A stretch of DNA of 64,000 nt, taken from Prorocentrum cordatum. Taxonomy: Eukaryota > Sar > Dinophyceae > Prorocentrales > Prorocentraceae. The position numbers were made by a program, and so were the translations under genes. This document shows, piece by piece, positions 33,386 through 44,875 of this stretch. The notes below the pieces were generated by a model. That model worked only from the letters and a program-made list of their open reading frames with translations, made no database searches and was not told the origin of the DNA. The stretch's first letter is position 1. Each line of letters starts with the position of its first letter. The stretch covers positions 237,012 through 301,011 of the forward strand of contig CAUYUJ010014752.1 of NCBI GenBank assembly GCA_963575745.1. Direction: 5' to 3'.

Positions 33386-36310
33386 CGGGAGCGGCAGCCG
33401 CTAGCACGGGGGCTCGCGCGCGCTTCGCTCTCAGTGGCGTGGAGGAGCTGCCCGGCGGAAGCGACTCCGACACCGAGGAGGCCAAGTTGGCGCAGCTCAT
33501 CAGCCTCCTGCAGCTCAGCAACGACGACAGCGGCGAGCGCAAGTACAGGAGCAGCTCGACGCATTGCGCAGAGCCAGGCAGCCCACCGCCATGTCCGTCG
33601 ACGGCGCGCGACGAGGCGGCTGCTGCCCTGGGCCGCGCCGCTGCCGTCGCCGGCGAGATGCGGGCCAAGCTGGACGTGGCCTAGAAACAGGTGGTCGCCC
33701 GCTCTACCAGCTACGTCGTGGCCATGGAGGCGCGCGCGCAGGCGGCCCAGTCGCTGGCGCACCAGTTGGTTGGGCCGCCCCCGGGGGTGGGCGGTGGTAA
33801 GTTGGGGCGCTTCTAAATCGCGCGCCTGCTCGATGGGCGCGACCTCGAACTCGACGACGACGGCCGCTCCGGCTTGGGCGGCGGGCCGCTCCGAGATCCA
33901 GCAGTCCGACCGCGAGGGGGCCGCCGAGAGGATGGCCGAGCTCCAGTCCAGGTTCAAGGAGGTGGCGCAGGGAAGTTCGCCTCCGACGCGCGGGGGCTCG
34001 AGAAGCAGTAGAAGGCGCTCGAGGACCGCCTCGTCGCCGAGAGGAGGAGACCACGGACGCTGGCGACGGGGAGACGAGGGCGCCTCAGACGGCTCCTGCT
34101 CCGGCTGCGCCGCCTACTCCAGCGCCGGCGCCTCCTGCGACCGGCGCGGCAGACCCCTGCGTCGGCGCCCCCCCTCCGCGGGCGCAGCGGCGGCGCGGCC
34201 GCCGCGCTGGGCGACGAGGCTGCAGTCGATGCACTGGCGGCTGCGCGTGCAAGGCTTGCGAGGGGCGGCGGCCGCGGCAGCGCGGGGTCTCGCGGCTCGG
34301 TAGACGCAGGGCCGCAGGGGCTAGGACGCCGCGCAGGTGCCCAGGCACGTGCGTCAGCAATTGCGGGGCACCCCGTTGAGTGCCAGGGCGACGAGCGGAC
34401 GGAGCAGCTAATTCATCGAGCCACTCGAAGGTGACGGCGGCCGCTCGGCGCCCCGCGTCGCTTCGATCGCGGGTCCAGGGTCCAGTGGGCCACTTGCAAC
34501 CGCGCGGGGCATTGTGCTGACGCGCAGTGGTCTGCACTTTCGGTCTCGGCTTCCCCTCCCGCCTGGTGGATTGGCCCAAGCGTCGCCGACTGCAGCAGTG
34601 GCGCGTGCGTTGACGGTGGCCCTTCCCGGAGTCAGCTCGACGACATCTGCTACAGCGCAGGCGCTGGTGACCCTCCAGGCCCACGCGCATCCCCGGGCCC
34701 GGGCTGCGCCAGCCTGATCGAGCCCCCCACCGCGGCGCCCAGTCGCGTGACCGGCCAGCGCCTGCGCCAAGAGCGGCCAGTTCAGGGGCCGTGGGAGGTG
34801 GGGCTGGCGGCGCCTTCGGGAACCTGACCGAGGGCCCCCAGAGCGCGGCGCAAATGTCAGAGAAGCGCCGTCGCCAGTGGGGGGCCGCCAGGGGGGCGTG
34901 CTCAGCGCGACGGGCGCGGTCGGGCCCGCGGCGTGGCGAGCAGGGGGCAGGGCGGCGGCGACTCGGACTGCGACCGCGCCCTCGCGACCGAGGGTGACGA
35001 CGGCGACGCGCGTCGCAACGACGTGCTGAGCGAGCGCCCTCGCGTCGGCCTCTGGAGGGGCATGGGCCCCGATCGGCAGCGGGCACTCGAGCGCAGGCGC
35101 GTGCTGGCACCGGGCGCCGCGAGGCGTCGCGGCCCGCTGGCCTGCGAATCCGCGCGCGTTGGACGACGACGTAGACGGCCCGCGCGGGAGGGGGCGCCGC
35201 GCGCCGCGCGCGGCCAATTACCTCTCGCGCGTAGACGCGAGGCCGCTCGTGATGGAGGGGGCCGCGCGCGACGGGCGCACCCGCCATCGCATTGCAGCTG
35301 TCGACCTCGCCGCTGACGCATGCGACGGAGTGTTCAGAGCTCGCGAGCGCGCGGCGCCAGCACTACGACCTGCTCCGCCGGCTGTCTGCCCACGACCCCG
35401 GCGAGCGCGACGGCCGGGTCGCCCCGCGCGACGACCGCGACGGGCCATGGCCCGTGAGCAGGAGATCTTCGACTCGGGCGGGGACCTCCGGAGCCTCGGA
35501 CGACGACGTGGTCGGCGGAGAGAGCATTTTCAAGGGCGCGACCTTGGCCCTGGCCCTGGCGACGGTGACGCCGGCCGCGGCGGCGGCTCCTCTGGCGCCG
35601 CGAGCTCAAGTTCGGCTTCGACGGCGACCAGCGGGGCAACGGCGAGGTGCATCCGTGCCCAGTTCAGCAGGGCATGCAAGATGCGCAGCAGGTGCCGACG
35701 CGGTCTTCGAGCGGGCGCTGGCAAGCCCAAGCTACCTCGAGGATCGGCACGGGCGCGCAGCACTTCGCCAGGGGGCGCGGCAGGCCTCGGGCAGCAATGG
35801 AGACGCGGAGGCGCGGCAGGCCTCGGGCGCGGGACATCGCCGTCACTTTCTGGGCGCACCGAAGGCATCAGAAGGCGCGCGCCATTGGGAGGCGTGGCAG
35901 GCCTCGGGGCGTGGCGTAGTGGAGAGTCGAGGGGGCTACCATCACTGCGCGCGCGTTTCGGAGCTGATGACGGATCGCGTCGACAGGGGCGGGGGCGAGC
36001 ACGGCGCAGTGGAGAGTCGCGGGGATTACCATCACAGTGCGCGTGCTTCGGGGCTGCCCCTGCGCCGAGACGGCGTCGTGCTGGCGGCGCTCCACGGGCG
36101 GGGGGTCGACGGAGACGTTGACGACGACCTGTTCGACGGCCTGGGTGTCAGAGCGCCAGGTCCTGAGGACCCCCCCGCGAGAGTGGCCGCCTCAGACTCG
36201 AAGTCGCCGCGCGGAGCTGGACGAAGTCCTGGGGGTGCCACCATGAGAGGGGGCGCATCAGGCACGCAGGCGCCGTTAGAGGACGCGGCTCGAAGGCGGT
36301 TTCGCCATCG
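33386..36310 (+). pseudogene. Probable decayed ORF1/gag-like region upstream of L4, unrecognised
   Basis: Successive plus-strand frames are alanine/arginine-rich and helical: GVEELPGGSDSDTEEAKLAQ, DEAAAALGRAAAVAGEMRAK, then (after stops) VAMEARAQAAQSLAHQL and EKQ.KALEDRLVAERRR. This pattern suits a long coiled coil. From 34.3 to 36.3 kb all frames are low-complexity Arg/Gly/Ala and overlap heavily. It lies immediately 5' of the L4 endonuclease, hence the gag/ORF1 guess, but there is no diagnostic motif. Confidence 0.3.
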
Positions 36311-36574
36311 AGGGTGACGCGCGCTGCTCGGGCGACCGGCGGGGCGTGCTCGGCCGCGGCCGCGTCTGCGGCGAGTGCTGGGTGGCCCGGCGGCGACTGT
36401 GTCAATCTACCTCGACGCGGCCGCGATCACCTACGTGCGGCGTGGCGGGCTTTGGACGGGGGTCGCAATCAGGAGGCGTGGTGGGCCTCAGACTTCGATG
36501 GGAAGAAAGATAGCGCCAAGCCCGAGCATCGGCCGCGACCTGGACATCGGCGCCGAGGCAAGGCATGCAAGATA

Positions 36575-37455
36575 ATGACGGTCAACGTGGCGGGTTGGGG
36601 CTCGCTCCTCACGCAGCTGGAGGGGAAGCGCGTTCCCGAGGTCGCGCTTGCGGCGCTGATCCAGGAGCGCCACCTCGACGAGGGCAAGACCGAATCGGCG
36701 CAGGAGGCGGCGACGGCGCAGGGCTGGGCGGCCGACATATGCCCTGCTCGGCGCACGGGCAACGGTGACGGCACCACCTGGAGGCGTCGGGCTGCTGGCG
36801 CGCCCGCACGCGGCGTTTCGTAGGCTGCGACTCAAGCGTCCGCGCAGCAGGCTCTGCGCGACAGGGCTTCTGGACCATCGACCTAGGCCCCAAGGAGGGC
36901 CTTGTCCTCTCCTCGCTGTACCTGCACACCAGCAAGGGCCCCGAGGGCACCAATTTGGAGATCTTGTTCCAGATCGGCTGCGTTCTCCACGCTGCATGGC
37001 GGCCATTCGTACTTGGGGGCGACTGGCAGATCCGTCCAGGGTCTTTCAACAGCGCGAGATGGCCCACATCTGCGAATTGCGCTGTGGTGGCTCCTGACCA
37101 AGCCACATGCTACACGGCGTCGAGTGCGAGGGTGATCGACTACTTCTGTGTAAGGCAGGGAGTACGGGGATGTCGGGCACGCGCCTACGAGGGGCTGTCA
37201 GCGGCGCCCCACAAGGGAGTCATCTTCGACCTGGACATGCAGCAGATCCCGCTCAGGGTGCAGAACGCCCACATGGCCAAATCTTTCCCGTCAGGCCAGT
37301 TGATCGGACCTCAGCTCCCCGCCCCATGCTGGCAGGACGTCCAGGTGGCAGCGGAGGCGGCCACGTCGAAGCAGGATCTGAACGCCTCCGTCAGCATGTG
37401 GCTTGGGGGGTACGAGGGCGAGCTCATCCAGCACTTCGGACTGGACCGGCCTTAG
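36575..37455 (+). pseudogene. L4 endonuclease domain
   Basis: Starts MTVNVAGWGSLL (36575-36610) with LAALIQERHL (about 36650-36678) as the strand carrying the catalytic Glu. After frame changes: LGPKEGLVLSSLYLHTSKG, RPFVLGGDWQIRPGSF (about 37000-37047, the GDFN motif as GDWQ) and SARVIDYFCV (about 37123-37152, the 'IDY' strand). A clear SDH motif is not seen: APHKGVIFDLD occupies its place. Two or more frameshifts. Endonuclease/exonuclease/phosphatase fold; would nick target DNA. Confidence 0.7.
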
Positions 37456-39486
37456 CGACGCCGTGGGCGTGCTTATGGCGTGCGGATCGTCGGCTCCGCC
37501 CTCCTCATGCACTGCCGCAGTCAGGCGAAGGGTCGGGGGGCTTCGGGTCCCTGCGAGAGCCGCTGGCAGCGGCTTGCTAAGCGCTTGCGGGAGTGGAGAT
37601 GGCGACGAGATGTGGTCAGCAGGAGCTACTCGACCTCTGGGCGACATCGGCTTCGTGGCCTTCATCTCCGCCCCATTAAGTTCACGTTGCCACAGAAGAC
37701 GCGGTGGCCCGTGATGTGGGAAGCATGGAGGTCGCTGGTTCGGCCACTGGGTCAGCTCAGCGACGAGGACCTGGACTTCCTGGCGCGCGACCTCGGGACT
37801 TGTGCTGATCGTGCTGCCAGCCAGGCCTCCTGTCGCAGGTGCAAGGCCTGGGTCGACAGGTCCCGCGACTCAGCGTCGGATGGTGGGCTGCGACGGGCTT
37901 TCGGGTGGATCAAGTTGGGCGCGCCGCGGGCTTGCGCCAGCTCTGCAGCTGGACCTGGCGCAGTCAAGTCTCTCGTGGAGGAGGCTAGAGATGCTGCGAA
38001 GCTTCTCATGAGCTCTGGGACCAAGGCGAAGGAATCGAAACAGTCAAGTGGCCCAGCGACCTCGGCCAAGTCGAGGCCCCCTCCATCGACGACGTTAGGC
38101 AGGTTGCCCACGCCTCCTGCTCCGGAACGGGCCTCGGCTGCGACGTGGCCAACCCGAGGCGCATGATATTCTTGGGCGACGACGCCCTCGAGGCCCTCCG
38201 CGCGCCGTGGAGCGCCATGCTGCAGATCGGGTTCGTGCCCGACGCGATTCGGGTCACGCAGGAGGCGCTCCATCCCAAACCCTACGGCGGCAGGCGCACC
38301 ATCGGCATCTTCGCTGGTGCGATCCGCCCTCTGACCAAGTGGCTTCGGTGACGGGGTCGCGGTGGGCAGGCCAGAGCAAGCGTGGCTGCATCTTCGGGGC
38401 GGAGGGCCAGAGCTGCAAGGCGCGCGCGCGCGGAGGCAGGCTGCCGCAGTGGAGTGGGCCGCGATCAACAAGGAGACGCGCCTGTCCGTCCTGCTGGGCT
38501 TGTCCATGGCTTGCGAGTACATCCGCTGGCACGAGCTCCGGGGGCGAGCGAAGGGCCTCGGCATCAGCGTATGCTTGAGGAGGTTCCTGATCATGCTGCG
38601 CTCGATGCCGCGGCTGCTCTCCTACGCAGGGGTGGTGATCGATCTACTGACGCCCGGGCGCGGCGTTGTGGCAGGCTGCTCTTCTACCGACCTCATGATT
38701 CGCAGCTTCCTCATTCCCATCCTGGACGGCGTGGCGATGATGCCAGGCATCTTGGTCGGCAACGGGGTCGACGACATCCAGACGCAGGCGTCAGGGGCGC
38801 GGGTGGCGGTCGCGCAGCATATTGGCGCAGCGTACCGCAGAGTCAGGAGCGAGCTGCAGGGAGCGCGGCTGTTGGGGAGCGTGGCTGTTTGGTGAACGAG
38901 AGGAAATGGACGCTCGCGGGCAGCGATTTTGAGACTGCCAAGCGGCTCGGCCACATATTCCCGTTCGCTCGTGCAGGCGCGGGGCCGCTCGACGAGGGGC
39001 CTGGGCTGCGACTGCACCTGCGGCAAGCGCGTCAGCATGTGGGCGCGGCTGGGGCGCCTGGGCAAGGTGCAGAGGCGGCGCGTTACAGTCAGAATGTTGC
39101 GCATGGCGAGGGGCAAGCGCAAGCAGCTGGTCAGCCTGGGGCCCGTTCTGGTTGGCACCTGGGGAGATGGGGTCGCTGGGGGATCTCGGAGTGGAGTGAT
39201 GGCCCTGCGCAGGGTCGTCAGGGCCTCCCTCGTCCCCCGCGAGGCCAGACGCTCGCTCGCCATCGATGCTGCGCTTGTCCCTGGAGACGCCGCCAGCGTT
39301 GATCCCGCCTGCCCGTTCGCGATAAACCCCATCGCGATGCTGGCCCAGGCCTTCTCGGGAGTCTTGGCTGTCCAGGGAACCCCTCGGAATCATTGTTTTC
39401 GCCCCCAACAAGGCCCTCCGCGGGGCGGAGTGCCCGCGGGGCCGCGCGACGGGCCCAGTGTCGGCCGCGCTAGCGCCCAGTTCTAG
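37456..39486 (+). pseudogene. L4 reverse transcriptase, divergent type
   Basis: Linker (37480-38166), then KPYGGRRTIGIFAGAIRP (about 38275-38330, the 'KP.GG.RPI.L' segment). The long frame 38362-38895 carries LLGLSMACEYIRWHELRGRA (motif A region), AGCSSTDLMIR (about 38672-38704, motif B, normally QGC.LS/A) and VGNGVDDIQ (about 38755-38781, motif C as VDD). Later frames (38382-39302, 38929-39486) give ERKWTLAGSDFETAKRLG and the thumb region. The FADD-like box is GVDDI rather than YADD, so this is a family distinct from L1 and L2. The copy is broken by frameshifts. Confidence 0.65.
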
Positions 39487-40240
39487 GATCGGTTGGACCC
39501 TCGGGACAGGCGCTGGACAAATTTGAACGGCTGAGGTGGGTGCCATAGGTCTGCGCCGCGATTGCCCCGCAATGTATAGATGATCGCCCAATCGAGTGTC
39601 GAGGCGCGGCTGCTCGGCAAGGCCCGCTGTGAAGAGGGCTACCTGAATTGGCTGCCCCGCGCCCCCGTGCTCCCCCGAAAACCCTCCTCTCCCAGAAGCC
39701 TAGGGAATATTGGTCAGGTGTGCACCAGGCCGCGCTCAGGTGTGTGGCTGCTAACGGCTTTGAGGGAGATGAGAGGCTGCGCAGTGTAGGCTTTCGCGAT
39801 ACCTCAGCTTGCTCCACGTGCGGGGAGGGCCCTGGGGCGGTGGGTCGCTGGCGTTGGGGAGGTTGCGCGTGCGCGCGGGCCTATCGGCGCGACTGTCTTG
39901 TTCCGCGTTCGCTCCTGGAGGGGGCGAAGAACCGCCCCGACTGGCTGCTTTGGTGCCGCGCTCTGGCGGCCGACCCCCGTGCCTGGCATGTTCGACCCAC
40001 GCTGGATTTGCTCGTGCGCTGGCTGGTCAAACCTGCTTCGGGCGGGTTCGAGGGGCGGCGTTTCGGGGGTGGTTCGCGTCGCGCGCTGAGAGCCGGCGAC
40101 CCCGGGCTGCGCCGAGCAGGCCAGGGGGCGCCCCGAGTAAGTTCGAGCGGGCTCGACGTGATCGCTTCGCTGTGCAGCCCCCATCCTAGGTTTAACTCAA
40201 AGCTCCGAAATGGCCGAATGTCACGCGTTCAAGATGTATA
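39487..40240 (+). pseudogene. L4 C-terminal cysteine/histidine region
   Basis: Frame 39648-40244 carries FRDTSACSTCGEGPGAVGRW (CxxC, then a gap) and RRDCLVPRSLLEGAKNRPDW; many LINE and DIRS-type proteins end with a CxxC...H...C element like this, here lacking the usual His. Continues to about 40190. Position directly after the RT supports the assignment. Confidence 0.5.
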
Positions 40241-41140
40241 TTGATAGTGTCGGTCTCGGCCCGTATGAGTATCTTTCAGATTGTGAATGGCTCGTCTCGA
40301 GCTTCCGCGAGGGCCGCGCCGAGACAGATGGCGAGTCAGCGCCCCGCTGCCAGTGACCGCGCCGCCAAGGGAGGCAAACTGAAGGCCCCCCGCTGCGCTC
40401 ACCATGGCAATGGCTGGTTCATGGCACGTGCCCCATCTGGGCGCGTGGTGAGCGTAGTGGGGCAGCGGGGTCCCGAGGACAACGCTGTGGTGCGGGAGAG
40501 CTTTATGAAGGTGCTCGGCCACTACCCCGCCGTGGACTGCTCCGTGTACGACAGGGCCTGCTCCTCCATGCCGTCCGCGAAGTCCATGCCAGAGTTCGCC
40601 CAGCTGAAGTACTGCGTCGTCGAGAAATGGCGCGCCCACAGCCACTTCGACGAGTGCCTTTGCAATCCGCACGTGGTGCGGCGCCTCGGCAGGAGGGTCA
40701 AGGACGTGCGCGCGCTTGCCTGCGAGCAGGTGTACTCCTGGTTCAGAGTGTGCGCTTGCGTGTTCAACGAAGTCTCCCCGATCCGTCACCGCTTCCTGGT
40801 GCTGTACTTCGGAAGGAAACACAACCGCCACCATGCGCAGAGCAACGCCGACTACTTGCCCGACGCAGCGGCCGCGCGGGCAATGGGTATAGGCGGTGTG
40901 GGCACTATGCTTGCGCGTAAGCGCTTGGGGATTAGCCTCGCGTGGTTGCACCCCCGCGAGCCTTGCGAAGTGGTTGGGGCCATTTCGTATTTTTCTCCGT
41001 TCGCAGCTCCACTGGACCTCCGTCGCGCAATGCATCACATCGCAGGCCCAGCCGGTTGCGTGGACGGTGTTGGTGGACCATCGCAGGCACATCCACCATC
41101 GGTTAAAAAACAAACAAGCCTTCGAGGCAGGGTGGAATAG
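40241..41140 (+). CDS. Intact 299-codon ORF resembling the C-terminal half of KDZ (Kyakuja-Dileera-Zisupton) transposases
   Basis: Candidate core: [11 protein letters not shown] (residues 100-110), [20 protein letters not shown] (124-143), [20 protein letters not shown] (161-180), [13 protein letters not shown] (183-195). KDZ transposases have Asp in a YDxAC motif, an H...C-rich second strand and a Glu in an E-x2-W/F-S motif; D104, D137 and E162 fit those places, which is an inference by eye. No intron or stop interrupts it. It starts just after L4, and a GT microsatellite follows 10 bp after the stop. The ATG at 40241 is the first in frame; a second at 40268 or a later one (40330) is possible. 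It could instead be a host protein derived from such a transposase. Confidence 0.5.
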   Translation: MIVSVSARMSIFQIVNGSSRASARAAPRQMASQRPAASDRAAKGGKLKAPRCAHHGNGWFMARAPSGRVVSVVGQRGPEDNAVVRESFMKVLGHYPAVDCSVYDRACSSMPSAKSMPEFAQLKYCVVEKWRAHSHFDECLCNPHVVRRLGRRVKDVRALACEQVYSWFRVCACVFNEVSPIRHRFLVLYFGRKHNRHHAQSNADYLPDAAAARAMGIGGVGTMLARKRLGISLAWLHPREPCEVVGAISYFSPFAAPLDLRRAMHHIAGPAGCVDGVGGPSQAHPPSVKKQTSLRGRVE

Positions 41141-41149
41141 GCGAGTGCG

Positions 41150-41179
41150 TGCGCGTGTGTGTGTGTGTGTGTGTGTATG

Positions 41180-41211
<32 letters not shown>

Positions 41212-41308
41212 TGTGTGTGTGTGTGTGTGTGCGTGTGTGCGCGTGTGCGTGTGAGGGTGTGTGTGTGTATGTGTGTGTGTGTATGTGTGTGTGTGCGTGC
41301 GTGTGTGC

Positions 41309-41405
<97 letters not shown>

Positions 41406-41408
41406 TGT
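41150..41408. repeat. GT/GC microsatellite
   Basis: GT units with GTGC blocks (41192-41212, 41360-41405). All frames stay open as Val/Cys/Arg repeats. Confidence 0.95.
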
Positions 41409-41599
41409 ATGTTAGGGGGCAGAACAAAAACATCAGGTTAAACATTTCATCTTGATTTTTTGGTGCCCCCCACGCAAAACAAACATAATGTTCAACCATC
41501 CAATTTTTTTTGCCCCCCATCACCCCCCAACCCTCCCACCTCGCACCCGCGCGCCCCGCCCACCAATCAACAGCCGCCGCCGCCACGCACGCGAGGCGC

Positions 41600-41690
41600 A
41601 AATGCAAAAATGTGCGCGGCGTCGAGGCGAAAATGCCGTTTTTGAAACAAATGCGCGCGGCGTGGAGGCGAGAGTGAGACTTTTTTGACA
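41600..41690. repeat. 43-bp tandem duplication (GCGCGGCGTNGAGGCGA)
   Basis: AAATGTGCGCGGCGTCGAGG at about 41607 and AAATGCGCGCGGCGTGGAGG at about 41650. Two more diverged copies are at 43248 and 43327. Confidence 0.7.
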
Positions 41691-42633
41691 CATAGGGCTC
41701 TCATACCGCCACTTGACAATCCCCCGTTCTCTGGGAGGTGCCCGTGTCCCCATGATCGCGCCTCCGCACGATGCCGCTGGCTGCCTGTCTCTCTGACTGC
41801 ACCCCCTGGCCCCGCCAACACAAAACTCTGCCTCGTCCTCCTCCTTTTCCAATTCTTGCTCCTCCTCCTCTTCCTTCTCCCGCCGCCACCCCCCTCCCCA
41901 TCGTCCCCCTCTGTTATCTCCTCCCTCCTGCCCCCCCGCCCTCCGCTACTCCACCCCGCTCCCCCTTCCTTCCCTCCCATTTCCCTTCGCAATGGGAGCG
42001 CCGCGTTTCGTTTCAGGCGACCCCTCGAGGGCCAGACGGGGCAGCGGGGATCCACGTCGCGGGTCGGGCGGTGCTCCCGCCCACGCGGCCGGGCAGGAGT
42101 GACGAGGACGATAAACGTGACCAGTTCAAGAAGATGGTCGATGAGAAACTCAAGGCTCGATGGGGTTTAGAGCCGATAGGCGTTCGCGTTCCGGCGAGCG
42201 GGCAGCGACGGAGTTGGGGTGCGACATCCGGTCGGTGCTGTCCATTGGCTTATATGCCACCCCTCCCTTTTCCCCCCCCCGGCCTCCCGCTTCCGCCCCC
42301 CCACCCCCCGCCCCTCTGTTTCTTCTCCCGTTCCTCCTTCCTCTCCCCCCCCTCTCCGTTCCTCCTCCTTTTCTGTCTTCCGTCTTCCCCCCTCATTCCT
42401 TCCCCCTTCTTCTCTTTCTTTTTCTCCTTTTCCTGTTGTTCCCCCTCCTTCTCCTCCCTTTCCTCTCTCTTTCATCCCTTCTCTTTCTCGCTCTCCCTCT
42501 CCCTGTCACTCTGTCTCTGTCTCTTTCTGTCCTACTCTTAGTATCAGTGTCTCCCTCTCCCATTTCTTTTTTGTTCTCTCTCTCTCAGCTCTCTCTCTCT
42601 TTCTCTATATATGTATTGTTGTTTTCATTGTGG

Positions 42634-42640
<7 letters not shown>
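41691..42640. other. Pyrimidine-rich region, no gene
   Basis: Long CT-rich strands (41830-41985, 42240-42660) produce Pro/Ser/Leu shadow frames on the plus strand and Glu/Gly/Arg frames on the minus strand. No recognisable motif. Confidence 0.6.

Positions 42641-42657
<17 letters not shown>
42632..42657. repeat. CT microsatellite
   Basis: About 11 CT units with one TTT interruption, within the pyrimidine-rich region. Confidence 0.8.
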
Positions 42658-42665
<8 letters not shown>

Positions 42666-42857
42666 CTCCGAAGGCCTCGTCTCCTCCCTCACCCTTGTGG
42701 CCCCGAGGTGGAGGAGGTGGAGGAGCCAAGAGGCGAATCTTCGGTGCCACGAGGGCGTTGCCCCCGATGTGCCGCCAGCCAGCTTTTTGAGACACTCCTG
42801 CCCCGGAAATGCTCTTGCTCTTTTCGGGCGTGTGCCCCGGGGCGGCAGGCAGATACC

Positions 42858-43022
42858 GAGGTTCAGGAGGGAAAGAAACACACAGACACAATGGATCGTC
42901 GGTTCCCAAGGAAGTATGGGACAATTATGGGCAGTGGGGGGGAAGACGAAAACCCAGGAAATATGGGAAAGTATGGGGAATCTTTCTATTTGTGTGTATC
43001 ATTAATGTGTCCCTGGGCCCCT
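42858..43022 (+). repeat. Dispersed repeat, copy 2 (partner at 15620-15790)
   Basis: TTCAGGAGGGAAAGAAACAC, ACAGACACAATGGATCGTCG, GGGGGGGAAGAC and ATATGGGAAAGTATGGGGAA follow the same order as copy 1 over about 165 bp. Confidence 0.8.
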
Positions 43023-43690
43023 TCAGAGGTGTAGGAGGAGGACCAGAGTAAATCCAAGAAGACCAGGGTAGGTGCAGGACCAGACGTCTCGCGCGAGAGC
43101 CTTATTGTGGCAAGGAGCAGCCATCCATTATCGCAGCCGCTATACGGGGTCGAATCCCTGGTGTCCGGTTGAGGAAGGCTCAAGCGCAAGCCCATTTGAA
43201 AATGGAACCTTCATCCATCCCTTTAACTTGGTGCGCGTTGTTAAGACACATGTGCACGGCGTGTAGGCGAGAGCTCAATTAAGAACACTACCCCGTCCAT
43301 CTTTGTGATTGTTGCAAGCCTTCAAGACGAATGTGTGCGGTGCTCAGTCGAGAGCCACATCTTGAAAGCCACTTGGTCTATCGATGTAACAGTTGCGAAT
43401 GTCATGCTTCACAGCCTGTCATGGCGAGGAAGTCTCAGGCGAAACGCCCAGCCTGCCCTACCGACGCGTCTGGGGGCGCGACAGGGAGGAGCTAGCTTGA
43501 AGGGAGGAGGATGGTACAGGAAGAGGGCGTCACGCAGGCCGTCCAAGGACCGGTTCAGCCCGGTGGGAACGCCATCATCAGCGATGCCATCGTAGACAGA
43601 TCTCGGACAGGCTCGGGCGAGGGCAGCGCCCGTCAGTAGAATCTGGAGCCCTCATTGTTTTGAGGGGCTGCTGGCGGCGGAAGGGCCAAC
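43023..43690. other. No gene; two diverged GTGYGCGGCGT repeat copies
   Basis: CATGTGCACGGCGTGTAGGC (43250) and AATGTGTGCGGTGCTCAGTC (43329) are relatives of the 41.6-kb repeat. A GGGTCGAATCCCTGG string at about 43147 resembles a tRNA B box, but the rest does not fold as a tRNA. Confidence 0.5.
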
Positions 43691-43693
43691 AGT

Positions 43694-43790
43694 TCCTCCT
43701 CCTCCTCCTTCTCCTCCTCCTCCTCTTCCTCCTACTGTTCTTCTTCCTCCTCCTCCTCCTTCTCCTCCTCCTTCTCCTCCCCCTCTGGGC
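43694..43790. repeat. CTC/CTT microsatellite
   Basis: CTC units with TTC, CTA and TGTTCTT interruptions. Confidence 0.9.
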
Positions 43791-44024
43791 TTACATGACG
43801 CGCGGAATCTGCCCGCTCGGCCCCCAAGGGCCAAATCATACCCCAGAGGGCGAAGCCATATCACGATTCAGCTTCGTGGAGGTATAGCAGTTGCGCTCGC
43901 CGATGCTGCCATGTGAATTGTCAGAGGGGAGGCGCCAGAGGAAACGGAAGAGGACGAGGAGGCGGGGAAGTGGGGACGGCGGACGAGGACGAGGACGAGG
44001 ACGAGGAGTGCGATGGGGAGCAAG
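43791..44024. other. Spacer, no gene
   Basis: Purine-rich toward its 3' end, leading into the GGA array. Confidence 0.5.
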
Positions 44025-44102
44025 AGGAGGAGGAGGAGGAGGAGGAGGAGGAGGAGGAGGAGGAGGAGGAGGAGGAGGAGGAGGAGGAGGAGGAGGAGGA
44101 AT
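44025..44102. repeat. GGA microsatellite
   Basis: About 25 perfect GGA units. Confidence 0.95.
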
Positions 44103-44820
44103 AGAGGGAGTCAGAAGGAAGGAGGGACAACCGATGCGCCCCCTGGAAGCCTCGGGTGGCCAACAGGGGATCCTGTTCGAAAAGGGGCAGGGGGTCTATC
44201 CGCTAACATGGGAGCCGTTGCTTTCGCGAGGAGCGTGGGAAACCCCGCCTGAGGGGACACCCAGCCGCGGACGAACCGCACTCGTGGGGCCCCGAAGGCA
44301 GCTCCCCCTAGAGGCCCTACCCCCTGCCGCGGACCGCCTACGAGGGCCCCCGGCAGGCATATGTGGAAGGCGCCTCGCAGCTGCCCGAGCGCGTCGGCGA
44401 GCATGCTCAGCTGCTCCAGCCCCCTAGGTGTTGAGGTGATCCGGTGCGTGCCGTGCAGAGCGTGCCCCGCTTGGATCTGCGCGCGGAGCTTCGCCAGCGT
44501 CGCAGGCGGTGTGGCCCCCAGCAGGGAGCGGGACAGCCGAGCCGCGGGCGGCGCCGCAGCGGCCACAGCCGCCGCGCCGTGGGGGCGCCGTGGGCCGCGC
44601 ACTGTCTGTGGCGGCCCCCCGCGGCCCGCGCGCCTCGGAGGCAGCGCGTCGGCGCCACTCGCCGCCGAGCTCCCCGCCGTCGCCGAGCGGCGTCGCGGCC
44701 TCGGCCTGCTCCCGCAGGGCGCGGGGGCGCCGAGCTCGGAGCCGCAGCCGCCTGGGCCGGGGGCCGGCCCCGGGCGGCGCGGCAGCCGCGCGCGGGAGCA
44801 GGCGGCTCCCGCGACGCCGC
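44103..44820. other. GC-rich sequence without a supported gene
   Basis: Frames of 80-340 codons are open on both strands at once, all Ala/Arg/Gly/Pro-rich, which is what such base composition gives by chance. No motif recognised. Confidence 0.45.
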
Positions 44821-44875
44821 GGCCGCGCGGGCAGCGCCGCCATCGAGGGGCAGCGCATAGAGGAACGAAGAGTGG

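Noticed and set aside
34085-35287. 400-codon minus-strand ORF and several plus-strand ORFs
   Set aside because: Ala/Arg/Gly/Pro composition in all frames indicates GC-driven open frames.
43125-43175. tRNA-like string GGGTCGAATCCCTGG
   Set aside because: Only a B-box-like element; acceptor, D and anticodon arms cannot be drawn.
43173-43192. Spliced-leader relic ending GGCTCAAG near 43185
   Set aside because: Only the last eight bases match; the middle is unrelated.
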